From NCBI GenBank assembly GCA_947494965.1, contig CANLWV010000001.1, positions 186,001-250,000 on the forward strand: 64,000 nt of DNA, read 5' to 3'. The first letter of the stretch is position 1. The number at the start of each line of letters is the position of its first letter. The notes below the pieces were generated by a model that had not been told where the DNA came from, ran no database searches, and was given only the letters and a program-made list of their open reading frames with translations. The stretch comes from an uncultured Salinicoccus sp. (GTDB lineage Bacteria > Bacillota > Bacilli > Staphylococcales > Salinicoccaceae). Made by a program: the position numbers and the translations under genes. Below, one piece after another: positions 18,505 through 28,833 of the stretch.

Positions 18505-20433
18505 TTATTTTTTCAGCCTGATTTCATCAACAAGTTCCCAGATGAAGTCTTCCCTGTCGTAAGTGTTCTGGTCCTTCTCGCCATACTTTCTGACGTTCAC
18601 CTGGTTCTCTTCGATTTCCTTATCCCCGATGACCACCTGGTAAGGCACCTTCCTCATCTGGGCTTCTCTGATTTTATACCCAAGCTTTTCATTCCTATCG
18701 TCGATGCTGACCCGCATGCCGTGGCTCTTCATTTCATCTTTGAGTGCACGGGCGTAATCATAGTGCAGATCAAGGTTGACCGGAATGATTTCCACTTGCT
18801 GTGGGGCGAGCCAGAGTGGGAATGCCCCCTTATACTCTTCGGTCAGGAAGGCAACGAAGCGTTCCATAGTAGAAACTACTCCGCGATGTATCACCACAGG
18901 ACGGTGCAGTTCGCCGTCGCTCCCCGTATAGGTCAATTCGAACCGTTCCGGCAACAGGAAGTCCAACTGCACTGTCGATAAGGTTTCTTCTTTGCCGAGG
19001 GCAGTCTGTACTTGAACATCAAGCTTTGGCCCGTAGAAGGCCGCTTCCCCATCAGCCTCAGTGTACTCGAGTGCCATTTCATCCACTGCCTCTTTCAGCA
19101 TCAGTTCAGCCTTATTCCACATTTCATCGTCATCGAAGTACTTTTCAGTATCTTCAGGGTCACGATAGCTCAGGCGGAATGAATAGTTCTCGAATCCAAA
19201 ATCGTCATAGACATCGATTATCAGTTGGACGACACGTTTAAACTCTTCTTTTATCTGATCTGGCCTGACGAACACATGGGCATCATTCAATGTCATTCCC
19301 CTGACGCGTTGAAGTCCGCTCACAGCACCACTTGCTTCGTATCTGTGCATCGTGCCGAGCTCTGCAATCCGTATCGGCAGTTCCCTGTATGAATGCTTGC
19401 TCGATTTGTAGATCATCATATGGTGCGGACAGTTCATCGGGCGCAACACCAACTCTTCCCCATTCATGTCCATCGTCGGGAACATGTCGTCCTGATAGTG
19501 TTCCCAGTGCCCACTTGTTTTATACAGGTCGACATTTGCCAGTACAGGTGTATAGACATGGTCGTAACCTAAAGCAACTTCTTTATCGACGATGTACCGT
19601 TCGATTTCACGTCTGATTGTTGCACCGTTGGGCAGCCACAATGGCAAGCCTGCACCCACCAGCTGGTTGTTTTGGAATAATTCCATGTCCTTGCCAATTT
19701 TTCTGTGGTCACGTTCCTTACGTTCTTCCAATAGGTTCAAGTAGGATTTCAGATCCTTCTTATCAAAGAATGCAGTGCCGTATATGCGCTGCAGCATCTT
19801 GTTATCGCTGTCCCCCCGCCAATAGGCACCAGCTGTAGATAGGAGTTTGAAGGTTTTTATTTTTGATGTGGACGGAACATGCACACCACGGCACAGGTCT
19901 GTAAACTCCCCTTGGGAATAGACTGTTACGGTTTCATCGTCAGGAATCGCCTCGATGAGCTCCTGCTTATAGGGATCATCCTTGAATAATTCCTGCGCTT
20001 CACCCCTTGTCAGTTCCTTCCGCTCTATTTCCACATTTTCATCTACAATGCGCTGCATCTCTTTCTCTATTTTGTCAAAGTCATCCGAGGAAATATTCTC
20101 TTCGGTATCAAAGTCATAATAGAAGCCTTCTTCGATTACAGGGCCAACACCGAACTTCACATCGCCGTAAAGGCGTTTCAGCGCTTGCGCCATAAGATGC
20201 GCTGTAGAGTGGCGCAGCACTTCAAGGCCCTCTTCGTCCTTATTGGTGATGAGCTGGAGGTCAGCATCCCCATTAATCGGTCTTCGTAGATCATACATTT
20301 CCCCATTCACCTTTGCGGCAACGGCCGCTTTCTTCAGGCCTGGGCTTATGGATTGTGCAATTTCTTCCGGGGTTACACCCGACTGTAAATTTTGGACATT
20401 GCCATCTGGAAATTTTATTTCTATCTGCGTCAT
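18505..20433 (-). CDS. thrS: Threonyl-tRNA synthetase
   Basis: Charges tRNA-Thr and edits mis-charged serine. 642 residues: N-terminal TGS domain ([11 protein letters not shown]), the second editing domain with [12 protein letters not shown], class II catalytic core with zinc ligands in [14 protein letters not shown] and later His residues, motif 2 [20 protein letters not shown], and a C-terminal anticodon-binding domain ([16 protein letters not shown]). ATG 20433 lies 9 nt from AAAGG; an ATG nine bases upstream is too near. No clear terminator follows it. A T-box leader precedes it. Confidence 0.97.
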   Translation of the reverse strand: MTQIEIKFPDGNVQNLQSGVTPEEIAQSISPGLKKAAVAAKVNGEMYDLRRPINGDADLQLITNKDEEGLEVLRHSTAHLMAQALKRLYGDVKFGVGPVIEEGFYYDFDTEENISSDDFDKIEKEMQRIVDENVEIERKELTRGEAQELFKDDPYKQELIEAIPDDETVTVYSQGEFTDLCRGVHVPSTSKIKTFKLLSTAGAYWRGDSDNKMLQRIYGTAFFDKKDLKSYLNLLEERKERDHRKIGKDMELFQNNQLVGAGLPLWLPNGATIRREIERYIVDKEVALGYDHVYTPVLANVDLYKTSGHWEHYQDDMFPTMDMNGEELVLRPMNCPHHMMIYKSSKHSYRELPIRIAELGTMHRYEASGAVSGLQRVRGMTLNDAHVFVRPDQIKEEFKRVVQLIIDVYDDFGFENYSFRLSYRDPEDTEKYFDDDEMWNKAELMLKEAVDEMALEYTEADGEAAFYGPKLDVQVQTALGKEETLSTVQLDFLLPERFELTYTGSDGELHRPVVIHRGVVSTMERFVAFLTEEYKGAFPLWLAPQQVEIIPVNLDLHYDYARALKDEMKSHGMRVSIDDRNEKLGYKIREAQMRKVPYQVVIGDKEIEENQVNVRKYGEKDQNTYDREDFIWELVDEIRLKK

Positions 20434-20459
20434 GTTTTCCATCCTTTCATCATCATAGT

Positions 20460-20705
20460 CTCACCAGAAAAAAATCGTCCCTCTACTAAATAGAGGGACG
20501 ATTGACACCGCGGTACCACCCTGATTCACGAGATATAACCCGCCTTCAGCCGGAGATAACGGTCCGTGCCGTCCGGGTTTTAGCCCGGCATATATCAAGG
20601 GAGTATCTCAATCGTTTCATTATGCATGTTTCAGCACTTCATGCACTCTCTTTGAATGAATACGAAAAAGCATTGTCCTTGGTGTTTAACTGATGGAATT
20701 ATATA
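20460..20705 (-). promoter_or_regulatory. T-box leader of thrS (tRNA-Thr sensing)
   Basis: Minus-strand leader with the T-box GGTGGTACCGCGG at 20508-20520 and a 13-bp terminator stem at 20473-20503 followed by TTTTTTT. An AAAGAGAGT element and a basal stem CAAGG/CCTTG are visible; ACT (20602-20604), a Thr codon, sits just 5' of the basal helix strand, the same place as TTC in the pheS leader, and is the best specifier candidate. Predicted to read thrS through when tRNA-Thr is uncharged. Confidence 0.9.
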
Positions 20706-20708
20706 TTG

Positions 20709-20737
20709 ATTATACTGAAGGCCGATTCAATTATCAA
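20709..20737 (-). promoter_or_regulatory. Promoter of thrS leader
   Basis: Minus strand TTGATA (20732-20737), 17 bp, TATAAT (20709-20714), immediately after the dnaI stop codon. Confidence 0.75.
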
Positions 20738-20740
20738 GCA

Positions 20741-21670
20741 TCAACCGTTTCTGTAGTTTCTGCCTTCGAGCTGTACTTCCTCACATAATGAGCGCAACCG
20801 CTCCGTCATCCTTCGGGCTTTAGTCTCCTCCACACCGTTTTCCTTCGTCCGACTATAACGGTACTCCAGTTCTTCTATCGAATAATTTGAGCTGATGAAC
20901 GTCGGGAGACCTTCGACCATGCGATAGTGGAGCAGGCTCGTAATGACTTCATCCCTCACCCAAGGGGTTACATCTTCGGCTCCAAGGTCATCAAGCATCA
21001 GCACTTGAGCCGTTTTCAGCGTCTTAAACTTGATATCTGTCGTCCCATCTTTGAAACCTGATTTGAGATCCCGGATGATTTCAGGTACATAGGCGATTAT
21101 CGAAGAGACCGACTGTTCCTTCAATTCATTGGCGATGCACCCTAGCATATAGGATTTGCCGATGCCGAAACTACCATGTATATAAAGTCCTTTCGTCTTT
21201 TCTCCATCGATTATCTTCTTGCTTGCTGAAATTGCCTTTTTAATGATTTCCTGCCTGTTGGAGTTCCCATCCAGAAAAACCGTATCGAATGTCGCATCTT
21301 TAACATCTTTAGGAATATGATAGGATTCGATCATCTTCTCCTTTTCCCGGAAGCGGTCTTCTTTGATTTTTGTAGGACAAGGGGAATAGATTACATGTAT
21401 CCGCCCATCCCTTACATCTATCGAAGGCACATAACCTTGTGGATGATTCACACACCCACTCAGCGAGTCACATTTCTCACAGGCTAAAGATTGTTCGGCG
21501 TAGCGTTTCAATTGAAGCAGATCATTTTTAATCATTGAACGCGTAATCTCATGCTCGCTGTTTTCGATCAATTCTATAATGCGCGGATGCTTGATGAGCG
21601 ATTCATAAAGGCGTTCATTATTCTCCTGCAGTTTCTTTGAGTTTTTTAAAAATTGGTTTATGGGTTCCAT
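20741..21670 (-). CDS. dnaI: Primosomal helicase loader DnaI
   Basis: AAA+ ATPase that loads the replicative helicase DnaC at oriC and at restarted forks. 309 residues. The N-terminal zinc-binding part shows CEKCDSLSGCVNHPQG and SPCPTK; the AAA+ core has Walker A HGSFGIGKSYM and Walker B VLMLDDLGAE. I start at ATG 21670 behind AGGTGA, not the GTG nine bases earlier. It begins 5 nt after dnaB ends, so the two loaders are co-expressed. Confidence 0.96.
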   Translation of the reverse strand: MEPINQFLKNSKKLQENNERLYESLIKHPRIIELIENSEHEITRSMIKNDLLQLKRYAEQSLACEKCDSLSGCVNHPQGYVPSIDVRDGRIHVIYSPCPTKIKEDRFREKEKMIESYHIPKDVKDATFDTVFLDGNSNRQEIIKKAISASKKIIDGEKTKGLYIHGSFGIGKSYMLGCIANELKEQSVSSIIAYVPEIIRDLKSGFKDGTTDIKFKTLKTAQVLMLDDLGAEDVTPWVRDEVITSLLHYRMVEGLPTFISSNYSIEELEYRYSRTKENGVEETKARRMTERLRSLCEEVQLEGRNYRNG

Positions 21671-21675
21671 TAAGA

Positions 21676-23007
21676 TCACCTAGATTTTCTGAATTCATCT
21701 ATCATTCTTTGTAGCTCGGGATCATCTTTTGCTGTCTTTTGGACAGATGACGCTTTTTTCCCGTTATCGGTTTGCACGTCGCTCTTCTGTTTAGCGGATG
21801 ATTTATCCATCCATGCAGGTTTCTTTTCACCTTGGCGTTCTTTGCGCCCGCCTTTTTTCGAGTTGCGTTGCTTTCTGTATTCCATTATCGATTCATAAGC
21901 TTCCTTAGCCGAACGTATCCCCTTCTCCTCCCAGTCCCTTGCAATTTTCATTGTATACGGGTAGTTCAGGTCCCCGCCCTTCTGCTGATAAACATACTCA
22001 AGAAGTAGGTTTATGACACCGCCTGGCAGACTTGTACGGGCGATTATGTCGGTGACGAGCTTCACATCATTGTCGCTTGGCCGCTGGCCGCGTATATCAT
22101 TCAGCCGGTCTAAGGGGTTAATGGTTTCGAGCTGTTCTATATATGATTCCTTATCGGTGTTATCTTCAACCGCCTGTTGCGCCGGACCATCAAATTTAGG
22201 AACCTTGCCCTTGTTCTCTTTCTGATAGTATTTCCTCGCTTCATACTTCAACTGTTCTTTATCTATTCCTGCATATTGTGTTGTAGATGATAACAGTATC
22301 TGTTTTATGTCATAGGCATTAAAATTGAAAAGGATACTCAATTTGACTATAAGCATGCGTATTTCCTTCGTGAAGAACGCACGGTCGATGCGTGTCCCTT
22401 TCAGATGTGTAAATAGCACATCAAAGTCAAAATCCTCGAGGTCGACTTTTGGCCCGAGAGATTCGTTTTCCTTCCTGAATGTTTCAGTAGGTACTTTAAA
22501 GCCCTCACCACTACCTGTGTGGAACACTTCAGTGAATTTGCGCGTTACTTCAGTGAAGTTTTCTGGCATCGGCGGATATTGGAGTCGATCCTTCTTTTTA
22601 TTGAAGGCCACAGCGCCCACTTGGCCATAGAGATAGAGGCTGAGCATCGGATCTTTGAAGAAGGCATCTGGTGTAAGCGGCAGCAACAGCTCGTATATGA
22701 AGCGATCTTCATGGGCGTTGTTGGACACATATGTGCGGATAAGCCCCATCGCTTCAAGCTTCTCGAGTATGCTTGAGAAGCTTGAAAGCGGCATGTTCAA
22801 TTCATCCATTATCTCTCTGTGGAGCCTGGTTTCAAGTTTGCTGTAATGGTTTGAAGATTCCTGAAGGTAGATATATGACATGGTCGCTTCCTGTCCAATC
22901 AGGGGGAGATACAGTTCATTTATGATATTCAGATGGGACTTTTCGAACGGTGACGGCATATAAACGATGAACTCGGTATTTGGTTTCAGCCTTTCATTGA
23001 AGTTCAT
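21676..23007 (-). CDS. dnaB: Replication initiation and membrane attachment protein DnaB
   Basis: Gram-positive primosome protein (not the E. coli helicase of that name) that acts with DnaD and DnaI in helicase loading and links the origin to the membrane. 443 residues: N-terminal winged-helix oligomerisation domain ([18 protein letters not shown]), two DnaB/DnaD C-terminal-type segments ([36 protein letters not shown]), then a lysine-rich low-complexity tail. Start ATG 23007 lies inside the nrdR end (14-nt overlap). Confidence 0.94.
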   Translation of the reverse strand: MNFNERLKPNTEFIVYMPSPFEKSHLNIINELYLPLIGQEATMSYIYLQESSNHYSKLETRLHREIMDELNMPLSSFSSILEKLEAMGLIRTYVSNNAHEDRFIYELLLPLTPDAFFKDPMLSLYLYGQVGAVAFNKKKDRLQYPPMPENFTEVTRKFTEVFHTGSGEGFKVPTETFRKENESLGPKVDLEDFDFDVLFTHLKGTRIDRAFFTKEIRMLIVKLSILFNFNAYDIKQILLSSTTQYAGIDKEQLKYEARKYYQKENKGKVPKFDGPAQQAVEDNTDKESYIEQLETINPLDRLNDIRGQRPSDNDVKLVTDIIARTSLPGGVINLLLEYVYQQKGGDLNYPYTMKIARDWEEKGIRSAKEAYESIMEYRKQRNSKKGGRKERQGEKKPAWMDKSSAKQKSDVQTDNGKKASSVQKTAKDDPELQRMIDEFRKSR

Positions 23008-23467
23008 TATCGTCACTGCCTTTAGCCAGATGCTTCAAGGTCTCCATGAGCTGGTCGATGTCCTTGAACTCCTTATAGACCGAAGCGAACCTTACATATG
23101 CCACTTGATCCAAGGTGATCAACGCTTTCATGACATGTTCTCCGATATCATTGCTCGAAACTTCCGATTTGTTCAAATTCCTGAGGTCCGACTCTATCTG
23201 GGCTGCTGTCTTCTCCAACGTCTCATAAGGGATTGGACGCTTTTCACATGCGCGGAGCAATCCATCCATCAGTTTCTCCCGGCTGAAGACTTCCCTGTTT
23301 CCATCTTTTTTGACTACGACCAGCGGTGATAATTCCATACGTTCAAACGTCGTGAACCTAAAACCGCACTCTTCGCATTCCCTACGCCGGCGTATCGCAG
23401 ACAGTTCATCGGTATGCCTGGAATCGACCACTCTCGAACTTGTATGATGACAATTCGGGCATTTCAC
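22994..23467 (-). CDS. nrdR: Transcriptional repressor NrdR
   Basis: ATP/dATP-sensing repressor of ribonucleotide reductase operons. 157 residues: an N-terminal zinc ribbon (MKCPNCHH and CEECGFRF) and an ATP-cone domain ([20 protein letters not shown]). The start is GTG 23467, with AGGTGG 5-6 nt upstream. A TATAAT -10 box lies about 40 bp upstream, without an obvious -35. First gene of nrdR-dnaB-dnaI, as in staphylococci. Confidence 0.96.
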   Translation of the reverse strand: MKCPNCHHTSSRVVDSRHTDELSAIRRRRECEECGFRFTTFERMELSPLVVVKKDGNREVFSREKLMDGLLRACEKRPIPYETLEKTAAQIESDLRNLNKSEVSSNDIGEHVMKALITLDQVAYVRFASVYKEFKDIDQLMETLKHLAKGSDDNELQ

Positions 23468-23523
23468 TATGACCACCTCTTCCTACCCAGTTTGGTATAC
23501 CATTATAATACATTGAACATAAA

Positions 23524-23551
23524 AAAAGAAGAAACTCTCGTTTCTTCTTTT
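23524..23551 (-). terminator. Terminator after gapB
   Basis: 12-bp stem (AAAAGAAGAAAC and complement) with loop GAGA on the minus strand, followed by a T run; it lies between gapB and the nrdR promoter. Confidence 0.8.
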
Positions 23552-23555
23552 CTTT

Positions 23556-24560
23556 CTATAGATTTTCAGCAATTTTTTCAGCGAATTCCACCACTCGGGT
23601 CGAATAACCCCATTCGTTGTCATACCATGCCAGGACTTTGACTTTATTGTCGTCCATGACCATCGTCAACGAACCGTCTATAATCGAACTTCTGCTGTCA
23701 GTGTTGAAATCACTGGACACCAGCGGTTCATAAGTGACACCCATGATACCGGCTAGCGCACCATCAGCGTGCTTCTCGAATGTTTCATTGAGTGCGTCCT
23801 TCGTCACAGGTTTTTTCAGGTCAACCACCAGATCGACAAGCGAAACGTTCGAGACAGGCACTCTCAATGCCAAGCCATGGAGTTTGCCGTTCAATTGGGG
23901 GAGAACCTCACCCAAGGCTTTTGCTGCGCCAGTCGAAGTCGGTATGATGTTGTCTGCACAAGAACGTGCCCGTCTAAGGTCTTTATGCGGGTTATCGATG
24001 TTCTTCTGGTCGTTTGTGTAGGCATGGACAGTCGTCATCAAACCATTTTCGATGCCATACTCCTCATCCAGCACTTTGGCGACTGGCGCCAGGCAGTTTG
24101 TCGTACACGATGCATTTGAGAATACATCATATTTATCTATATCGAATTCTTCATCATTTACCCCAAGAACTACCGTTTGCACATCTCCGCCTTTGGCCGG
24201 TGCAGTCAGCAATACTTTTTTGGCCCCTGCTTTAACATGGGCTACTGCTTTGTCACCATGGTTGAAGGCGCCTGTCGCTTCGATGACAATATCCACACCC
24301 AAGTCTCCCCATGGCAGTTTTTCCGGATTTCTTTCAGTCGTGATCAGAATCTCTTTACCATCCATGACCAGCTTGTCTCCATTGCCTTCTATCTGCTTTT
24401 CGAATTTCCCATGTGTGGTGTCGTAGTTGAGGAGATGAGCCAGTGTTTCAGCAGGATAGCTGGCGTTCACCGCTACGAGCTCCAATTCATCTGAAGCGGC
24501 AACGATGCGAAATACCATTCTTCCAATTCTTCCCAAACCATTGATTGCTACTTTTTTCAT
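23556..24560 (-). CDS. gapB: Glyceraldehyde-3-phosphate dehydrogenase, gluconeogenic type
   Basis: 334 residues. N-terminal Rossmann motif INGLGRIGRMVFR and the active site SNASCTTNCLAP are intact. The residues after beta-2 are VAVNASY rather than the Asp-containing form of glycolytic GapA, which fits the NADP-preferring gluconeogenic GapB. AAAGGGG is 8 nt before the ATG. The coaE-gapB-nrdR context is that of gapB in staphylococci. A CcpN-like double operator covers its -10 region, suggesting repression when glucose is available. Confidence 0.95.
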   Translation of the reverse strand: MKKVAINGLGRIGRMVFRIVAASDELELVAVNASYPAETLAHLLNYDTTHGKFEKQIEGNGDKLVMDGKEILITTERNPEKLPWGDLGVDIVIEATGAFNHGDKAVAHVKAGAKKVLLTAPAKGGDVQTVVLGVNDEEFDIDKYDVFSNASCTTNCLAPVAKVLDEEYGIENGLMTTVHAYTNDQKNIDNPHKDLRRARSCADNIIPTSTGAAKALGEVLPQLNGKLHGLALRVPVSNVSLVDLVVDLKKPVTKDALNETFEKHADGALAGIMGVTYEPLVSSDFNTDSRSSIIDGSLTMVMDDNKVKVLAWYDNEWGYSTRVVEFAEKIAENL

Positions 24561-24574
24561 GACGATTGCCCCTT

Positions 24575-24607
24575 TATGCTATACTTTTCACTGATTAGTA
24601 TAACATA
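24575..24607 (-). promoter_or_regulatory. CcpN-like double operator at the gapB promoter
   Basis: Two 11-bp sites face each other: TATGCTATACT (plus strand, 24575-24585) and TATGTTATACT (minus strand, 24597-24607). Both match the B. subtilis CcpN consensus TRTGHYATAYW fully; they differ from each other at one base, and their centres are 22 bp apart, two helical turns. The upstream site contains the probable gapB -10 (TATACT). CcpN itself is not in this window, so the regulator is inferred. Confidence 0.7.
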
Positions 24608-24645
24608 TTGAAAGCGTGTTTAAAGGTGTAATCTGCATAAAATGT

Positions 24646-25236
24646 TCACTTTTCAATCTTGTCTAGAAAGTTTTGAATCTGGCCCCTCAATTCCTGAATA
24701 GAGCCACTATTCTGAAACACGATATCGCTTCTATCGCGCTTATCCGATAGCGGCATTTGACTTCTGATTCTTGACACCGCCTCTTCTTCTGTAAAGCCAT
24801 CTCTGTCCATCAACCGCTTTTTTTGCGTTTCCTCATCGACATAGACTGTTGCAGTCAAGTCGCATTGTTCATCCAACCCATTTTCGAATAATAGCGGGAT
24901 ATCCAAAAATACATGGCTCTCCCGGCTCAATCGTTCTTTATCCTCATTCATCATGCGTCTCACTTCAGGATGGACCAGACCATTCAATATTTGCCGCTCT
25001 TCTGGATCATTGAAAATGATCGCCCCCAACTTCCTTCTGTCTATTTCGCCGTCCGGCCCTGCAATGTCCTCCCCGAAGTGATCGAGTATCCCTTTATAGG
25101 CAGGGCCATCTTGTGCAGTCGCCTTTTTGGCATAAATATCCGCATCAAGTACCGGATAGCCTTTTGATTGAATATATTCTGAAGCGGTCGACTTGCCACT
25201 GGCAATGCCTCCGGTCAGACCGATAATGTAGTTCAT
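24646..25236 (-). CDS. coaE: Dephospho-CoA kinase
   Basis: Last step of coenzyme A synthesis, phosphorylating the ribose 3'-OH. 196 residues with the P-loop GLTGGIASGKSTAS at the N-terminus, DADIYAKKAT, and the lid region RLMDRDGFTEEEAVSRI. AGAGGTGA lies just before the ATG and the start follows the mutM stop by 4 nt, so it belongs to the polA-mutM-coaE operon. Confidence 0.96.
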   Translation of the reverse strand: MNYIIGLTGGIASGKSTASEYIQSKGYPVLDADIYAKKATAQDGPAYKGILDHFGEDIAGPDGEIDRRKLGAIIFNDPEERQILNGLVHPEVRRMMNEDKERLSRESHVFLDIPLLFENGLDEQCDLTATVYVDEETQKKRLMDRDGFTEEEAVSRIRSQMPLSDKRDRSDIVFQNSGSIQELRGQIQNFLDKIEK

Positions 25237-25240
25237 TGGA

Positions 25241-26110
25241 TCACCTCTGACAATTTGTACAATAAAATGTATTTCTTCCTGCTATCGTTTTTGTTTTGAG
25301 AGGCGCCTCACAGTCCGGGCATACCTTCTTCTGGTAGACTTTGAACCGGTCCTGCATGCTGCCCCTCTCCCCCGATATCCCTCTATAATCCGAGATTGTG
25401 GAACCACCACGGCTCAGTGACAGCTCAAATACTTCAACAATCGCCTGGTGCAACTTGGTTAATCGTTCAACTGAAATATTCCCCGCCTTCCGGACGGGGG
25501 AAATCCCTGACATGAACAATGCTTCTGAAGCATAGATGTTGCCGACACCTGGTATGACCGTGCTATCCATTATCAACGCTTTGATCGCTTTATTGCTTCT
25601 GCTGGGATCTTTGATCTTCTCAATGAATTCAGCAAGACTATCCGGATGCGTATACTCCAGGGCCATCCTTTTAAAGGGAGGGAAGTCACTCATCCTGTCG
25701 ACGGTCGACATTTCCCCAAAGCGTCTGATGTCACTGTAGACAAGAGACTGTCCATCTGATAGTGGCATGGACACTTGCCAATGCCTACGGTAATTCAAGT
25801 CTTTGATCTGTTCTATCGAGTCGGCCACAAAGAAAGCACCCGACATGCCGAGATGCGAAATCAGATGGAATATGCCCCCATCTTTTTCCATGATGAAGTA
25901 CAGATATTTCCCGCGCCTTCCTATCTTTTTGATATGGGCACCATCGACTTTCTTTTTAAATGATTCAAGATTTTCTTTAATTATGGTTCTTCGGCCAACC
26001 TCATGCCCTTTATATATATAGTCAGAGAAAGATATGGCACCGATCCCCTTCTCTTCCACCGTCCGTTCTAGAGAACGCTTGACCAATTCCACTTCTGGTA
26101 ATTCCGGCAT
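25241..26110 (-). CDS. mutM: Formamidopyrimidine-DNA glycosylase
   Basis: Removes 8-oxoguanine and formamidopyrimidines and cleaves the abasic strand. 289 residues. After Met removal the protein starts PELPEVE with the catalytic Pro/Glu; the helix-two-turn-helix segment GVGNIYASEALF and the C-terminal zinc finger (CPDCEAPL and CTNCQR) are complete. The ATG at 26110 gives the required Pro N-terminus; an upstream in-frame start would block it. 8 nt after polA. Confidence 0.97.
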   Translation of the reverse strand: MPELPEVELVKRSLERTVEEKGIGAISFSDYIYKGHEVGRRTIIKENLESFKKKVDGAHIKKIGRRGKYLYFIMEKDGGIFHLISHLGMSGAFFVADSIEQIKDLNYRRHWQVSMPLSDGQSLVYSDIRRFGEMSTVDRMSDFPPFKRMALEYTHPDSLAEFIEKIKDPSRSNKAIKALIMDSTVIPGVGNIYASEALFMSGISPVRKAGNISVERLTKLHQAIVEVFELSLSRGGSTISDYRGISGERGSMQDRFKVYQKKVCPDCEAPLKTKTIAGRNTFYCTNCQR

Positions 26111-26118
26111 TCTTCCAC

Positions 26119-28719
26119 CTACTTCACTTGATACCAATCACTGCCATAACCATAATCCACATTGAGCGGTACACTGAGTTCAATCGCATTCTCCATAATG
26201 CGTCGAATAACTGGGATGAAATCCTCCACTTCATCTTTTGGCACATCGAAAATCAGTTCATCGTGGATTTGCAGCAGCAGTTTTGCATCATATTTTTTTG
26301 CCTCTTCAGATTTGTCATATTCCACCATTGCCAATTTTATTATATCGGCTGCTGTACCCTGGATTGGGGAGTTCATTGCAGTGCGTTCTGCAAAGCTTCG
26401 TGCATTGAAGTTCTTGCTATGGATATCAGGTATATACCTTCTGCGATTGAGCATTGTCTTCACATAACCATCACGTTTGGCATCCTGTATGATCGACTTC
26501 ATGAACGCCTTGACCTGTGGGAATGAATTCAAGTAATTATCAATGAAGGTTTTGGCTTCTTTACGGGTGATGCCAAGGTTCTGGCTCAATCCATAGTCAC
26601 TTATGCCATAGACGATGCCAAAATTCACCGCCTTCGCATTCCGCCTCATGTTCTGCGTGACATCCTCTTTATCGACTTTAAATACTTCCATCGCAGTTTT
26701 AGTATGGATGTCGGTATCACTTGTAAAGGCATTGATCATCGTCTCATCTTGAGTAATGTGTGCAAGCACCCTCAATTCAATCTGTGAATAATCAAGAGCC
26801 AACAGAACATGATTTTCATCTTTTGGCACGAACGCTTTACGGATCTTTCGTCCTTCGTCTATCCGTATCGGGATGTTTTGAAGGTTCGGTTCAACCGACG
26901 ACAACCTGCCTGTTTGGGCCAATGTCTGATTGAATCGAGTGTGGATCTTCGAATCTCCTTTAATTTCCCCCTGGAGTCCAATCACGTATGTGGACTGGAG
27001 TTTGGCTAAGGTACGGTAATGCAGTAGATGCTCAATGATTTCATGTTTATCCTGTAGCTGTTCCAGAACGTCCACTGCAGTGGAATAGCCCGTTTTAGTT
27101 TTTTTGATGACAGGCAGATTCAACTTTTCAAACAGAATATGCCCCAACTGTTTAGGCGAATTGATATTGAACGACTCTCCGGCCATCTCGTATATGGTAC
27201 TTTCGATTTCATCCAGCCGTTTCTGTATGTCCTTCTCCATTTCCTCAAGCCGTGAAGCATCTACTTTGATGCCCCTGTATTCCATATCAGCAAGAACCTT
27301 AGCCAATGGTATTTCAAGTGTTTCCCAGAGTTCATGCATCTCATCTCTTCTTAAATATTCCTCCATCGGTTCTCTTACCTTATGGATGGCCATTACCTTG
27401 TCATTAAGAAACTTTTCATGTTCTGCACCGGTCGGGGTTACAGCTTTCTTGCCTTTGCCGTAATGATAATCATCACTTTCTATATTGACCGCGAAGTCAG
27501 CAGCGGTCTCCGCCACATCAATGATCTTCTTGGAAGGATCCAGAAGGAAACTGCCGAGCATGATGTCGGAATCAAACCCTTTGAAATGAATGTCCAAATG
27601 CCTAAGCAGCCCCATTTGCCGCTTGATGTCATAGACATTGATGGACTTCCTGGATGTCAGGAAATCTTCGATTGATGACGATTCCAGTTCATCGAGCGGC
27701 TTTATGAATGTGAGCGCTCCATCTGTTGCAGCAAGATACACAGGTGCATTGACGAGATAATTTTCTGCCCTTACTTCCAGATGGAAAGAAACATCACCGC
27801 CCAACTCTTCCAAGGAGTCTACTCGCTCATCTTCGAATTCGACTTTGTCTTCTGTTTCGGTTGCCTGCATATTTTTAAGCAGGGATTCGAATTCCAACTC
27901 TTTGAACAGTTCATATTTATCTTCTTCCTGGCCCTGTTCAAACTTCAGGCTGGCAATATCGAAATCGATGGGAACTTCTTTGTAGATCGTTGCCAGATCC
28001 TTGCTCATGAGGGCATCTTCGCGATACTCCGTTAAGTTTTCTTTGAGCTTCTTGCCTTTCACTTCATCAAGGTGCTCAAGCACACCTTCCACACTCTGAT
28101 ATTCTTTTAGTAATTTAAGCGCGGTCTTTTCTCCAATACCAGGTACCCCAGGGATATTATCCGATTTGTCGCCCATCAAGCCTTTAAGATCGATGATCTG
28201 TTCTGGCTTGAGACCATAGAGTTCTTCGATGAATGCCGGGGTATAACGATCTATATCGGAAATCCCCTTTTTAGTGTAGTAGATTGTTGTATGGTCACTG
28301 GCAAGCTGTGTAAGGTCACGGTCCCCTGTAATGATGATTGTCTCCAGGCCTTCCTTATCCGCTTTAGTGCTTAGGGTACCAATGATGTCGTCAGCTTCAT
28401 ATTCATCAAGTTCGTAACGTTTGATGCCATAGACATCAATCAATCTCCTGATGGGTGCCAGTTGTTCACCCAACTCGGGAGGCGTCTTCTGCCTTCCCCC
28501 TTTATACTCTTCATATTGTTTATGCCTGAAAGTGGATTTGCCGGCGTCAAAGGCTACCAGAAAATGGGTAGGCTTTTCATCCGCAATGATTTTTTCAAGC
28601 AGTCTTGCATAACCAAATATCGCATTCGTATGCAGGCCGCTCTGGTTACTGAGGAGCGGCAGACCATAGAACGCCCTGAAGGCAACACTATTGCCATCTA
28701 TCAGAATCAACTTATCCAT
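26119..28719 (-). CDS. polA: DNA polymerase I
   Basis: Repair and Okazaki-fragment polymerase. 866 residues: 5' nuclease domain (LILIDGNSVAFRAFYG, ELDEYEADDIIGTL, GDKSDNIPGVPGIGEKTA) at about 1-290, a 3'-5' exonuclease-like domain lacking the acidic catalytic motifs (as in Bacillus PolA, so probably no proofreading), then the polymerase with LLALDYSQIELRVLAH, the O-helix RRNAKAVNFGIVYG and LQIHDELIFDVP. ATG 28719 follows GAGGGG by 7 nt. First gene of polA-mutM-coaE. Confidence 0.97.
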   Translation of the reverse strand: MDKLILIDGNSVAFRAFYGLPLLSNQSGLHTNAIFGYARLLEKIIADEKPTHFLVAFDAGKSTFRHKQYEEYKGGRQKTPPELGEQLAPIRRLIDVYGIKRYELDEYEADDIIGTLSTKADKEGLETIIITGDRDLTQLASDHTTIYYTKKGISDIDRYTPAFIEELYGLKPEQIIDLKGLMGDKSDNIPGVPGIGEKTALKLLKEYQSVEGVLEHLDEVKGKKLKENLTEYREDALMSKDLATIYKEVPIDFDIASLKFEQGQEEDKYELFKELEFESLLKNMQATETEDKVEFEDERVDSLEELGGDVSFHLEVRAENYLVNAPVYLAATDGALTFIKPLDELESSSIEDFLTSRKSINVYDIKRQMGLLRHLDIHFKGFDSDIMLGSFLLDPSKKIIDVAETAADFAVNIESDDYHYGKGKKAVTPTGAEHEKFLNDKVMAIHKVREPMEEYLRRDEMHELWETLEIPLAKVLADMEYRGIKVDASRLEEMEKDIQKRLDEIESTIYEMAGESFNINSPKQLGHILFEKLNLPVIKKTKTGYSTAVDVLEQLQDKHEIIEHLLHYRTLAKLQSTYVIGLQGEIKGDSKIHTRFNQTLAQTGRLSSVEPNLQNIPIRIDEGRKIRKAFVPKDENHVLLALDYSQIELRVLAHITQDETMINAFTSDTDIHTKTAMEVFKVDKEDVTQNMRRNAKAVNFGIVYGISDYGLSQNLGITRKEAKTFIDNYLNSFPQVKAFMKSIIQDAKRDGYVKTMLNRRRYIPDIHSKNFNARSFAERTAMNSPIQGTAADIIKLAMVEYDKSEEAKKYDAKLLLQIHDELIFDVPKDEVEDFIPVIRRIMENAIELSVPLNVDYGYGSDWYQVK

Positions 28720-28800
28720 TCCATTACCCCTCTCTTCCAATGGTCTTATTAAACCATTGCTTCATTAAGAATTATACATTCCAATGCAAACTTAATCCAT

Positions 28801-28830
28801 GAAAAAAGGCACAGCTTATGCTGTACCTTT
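28801..28830 (-). terminator. Terminator after the AbgT-type transporter gene
   Basis: 11-bp stem with one mismatch (AAAGGTACAGC/GCTGTGCCTTT, loop ATAA) on the minus strand followed by TTT, 4 nt past the gene's stop. Confidence 0.85.
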
Positions 28831-28833
28831 ATT

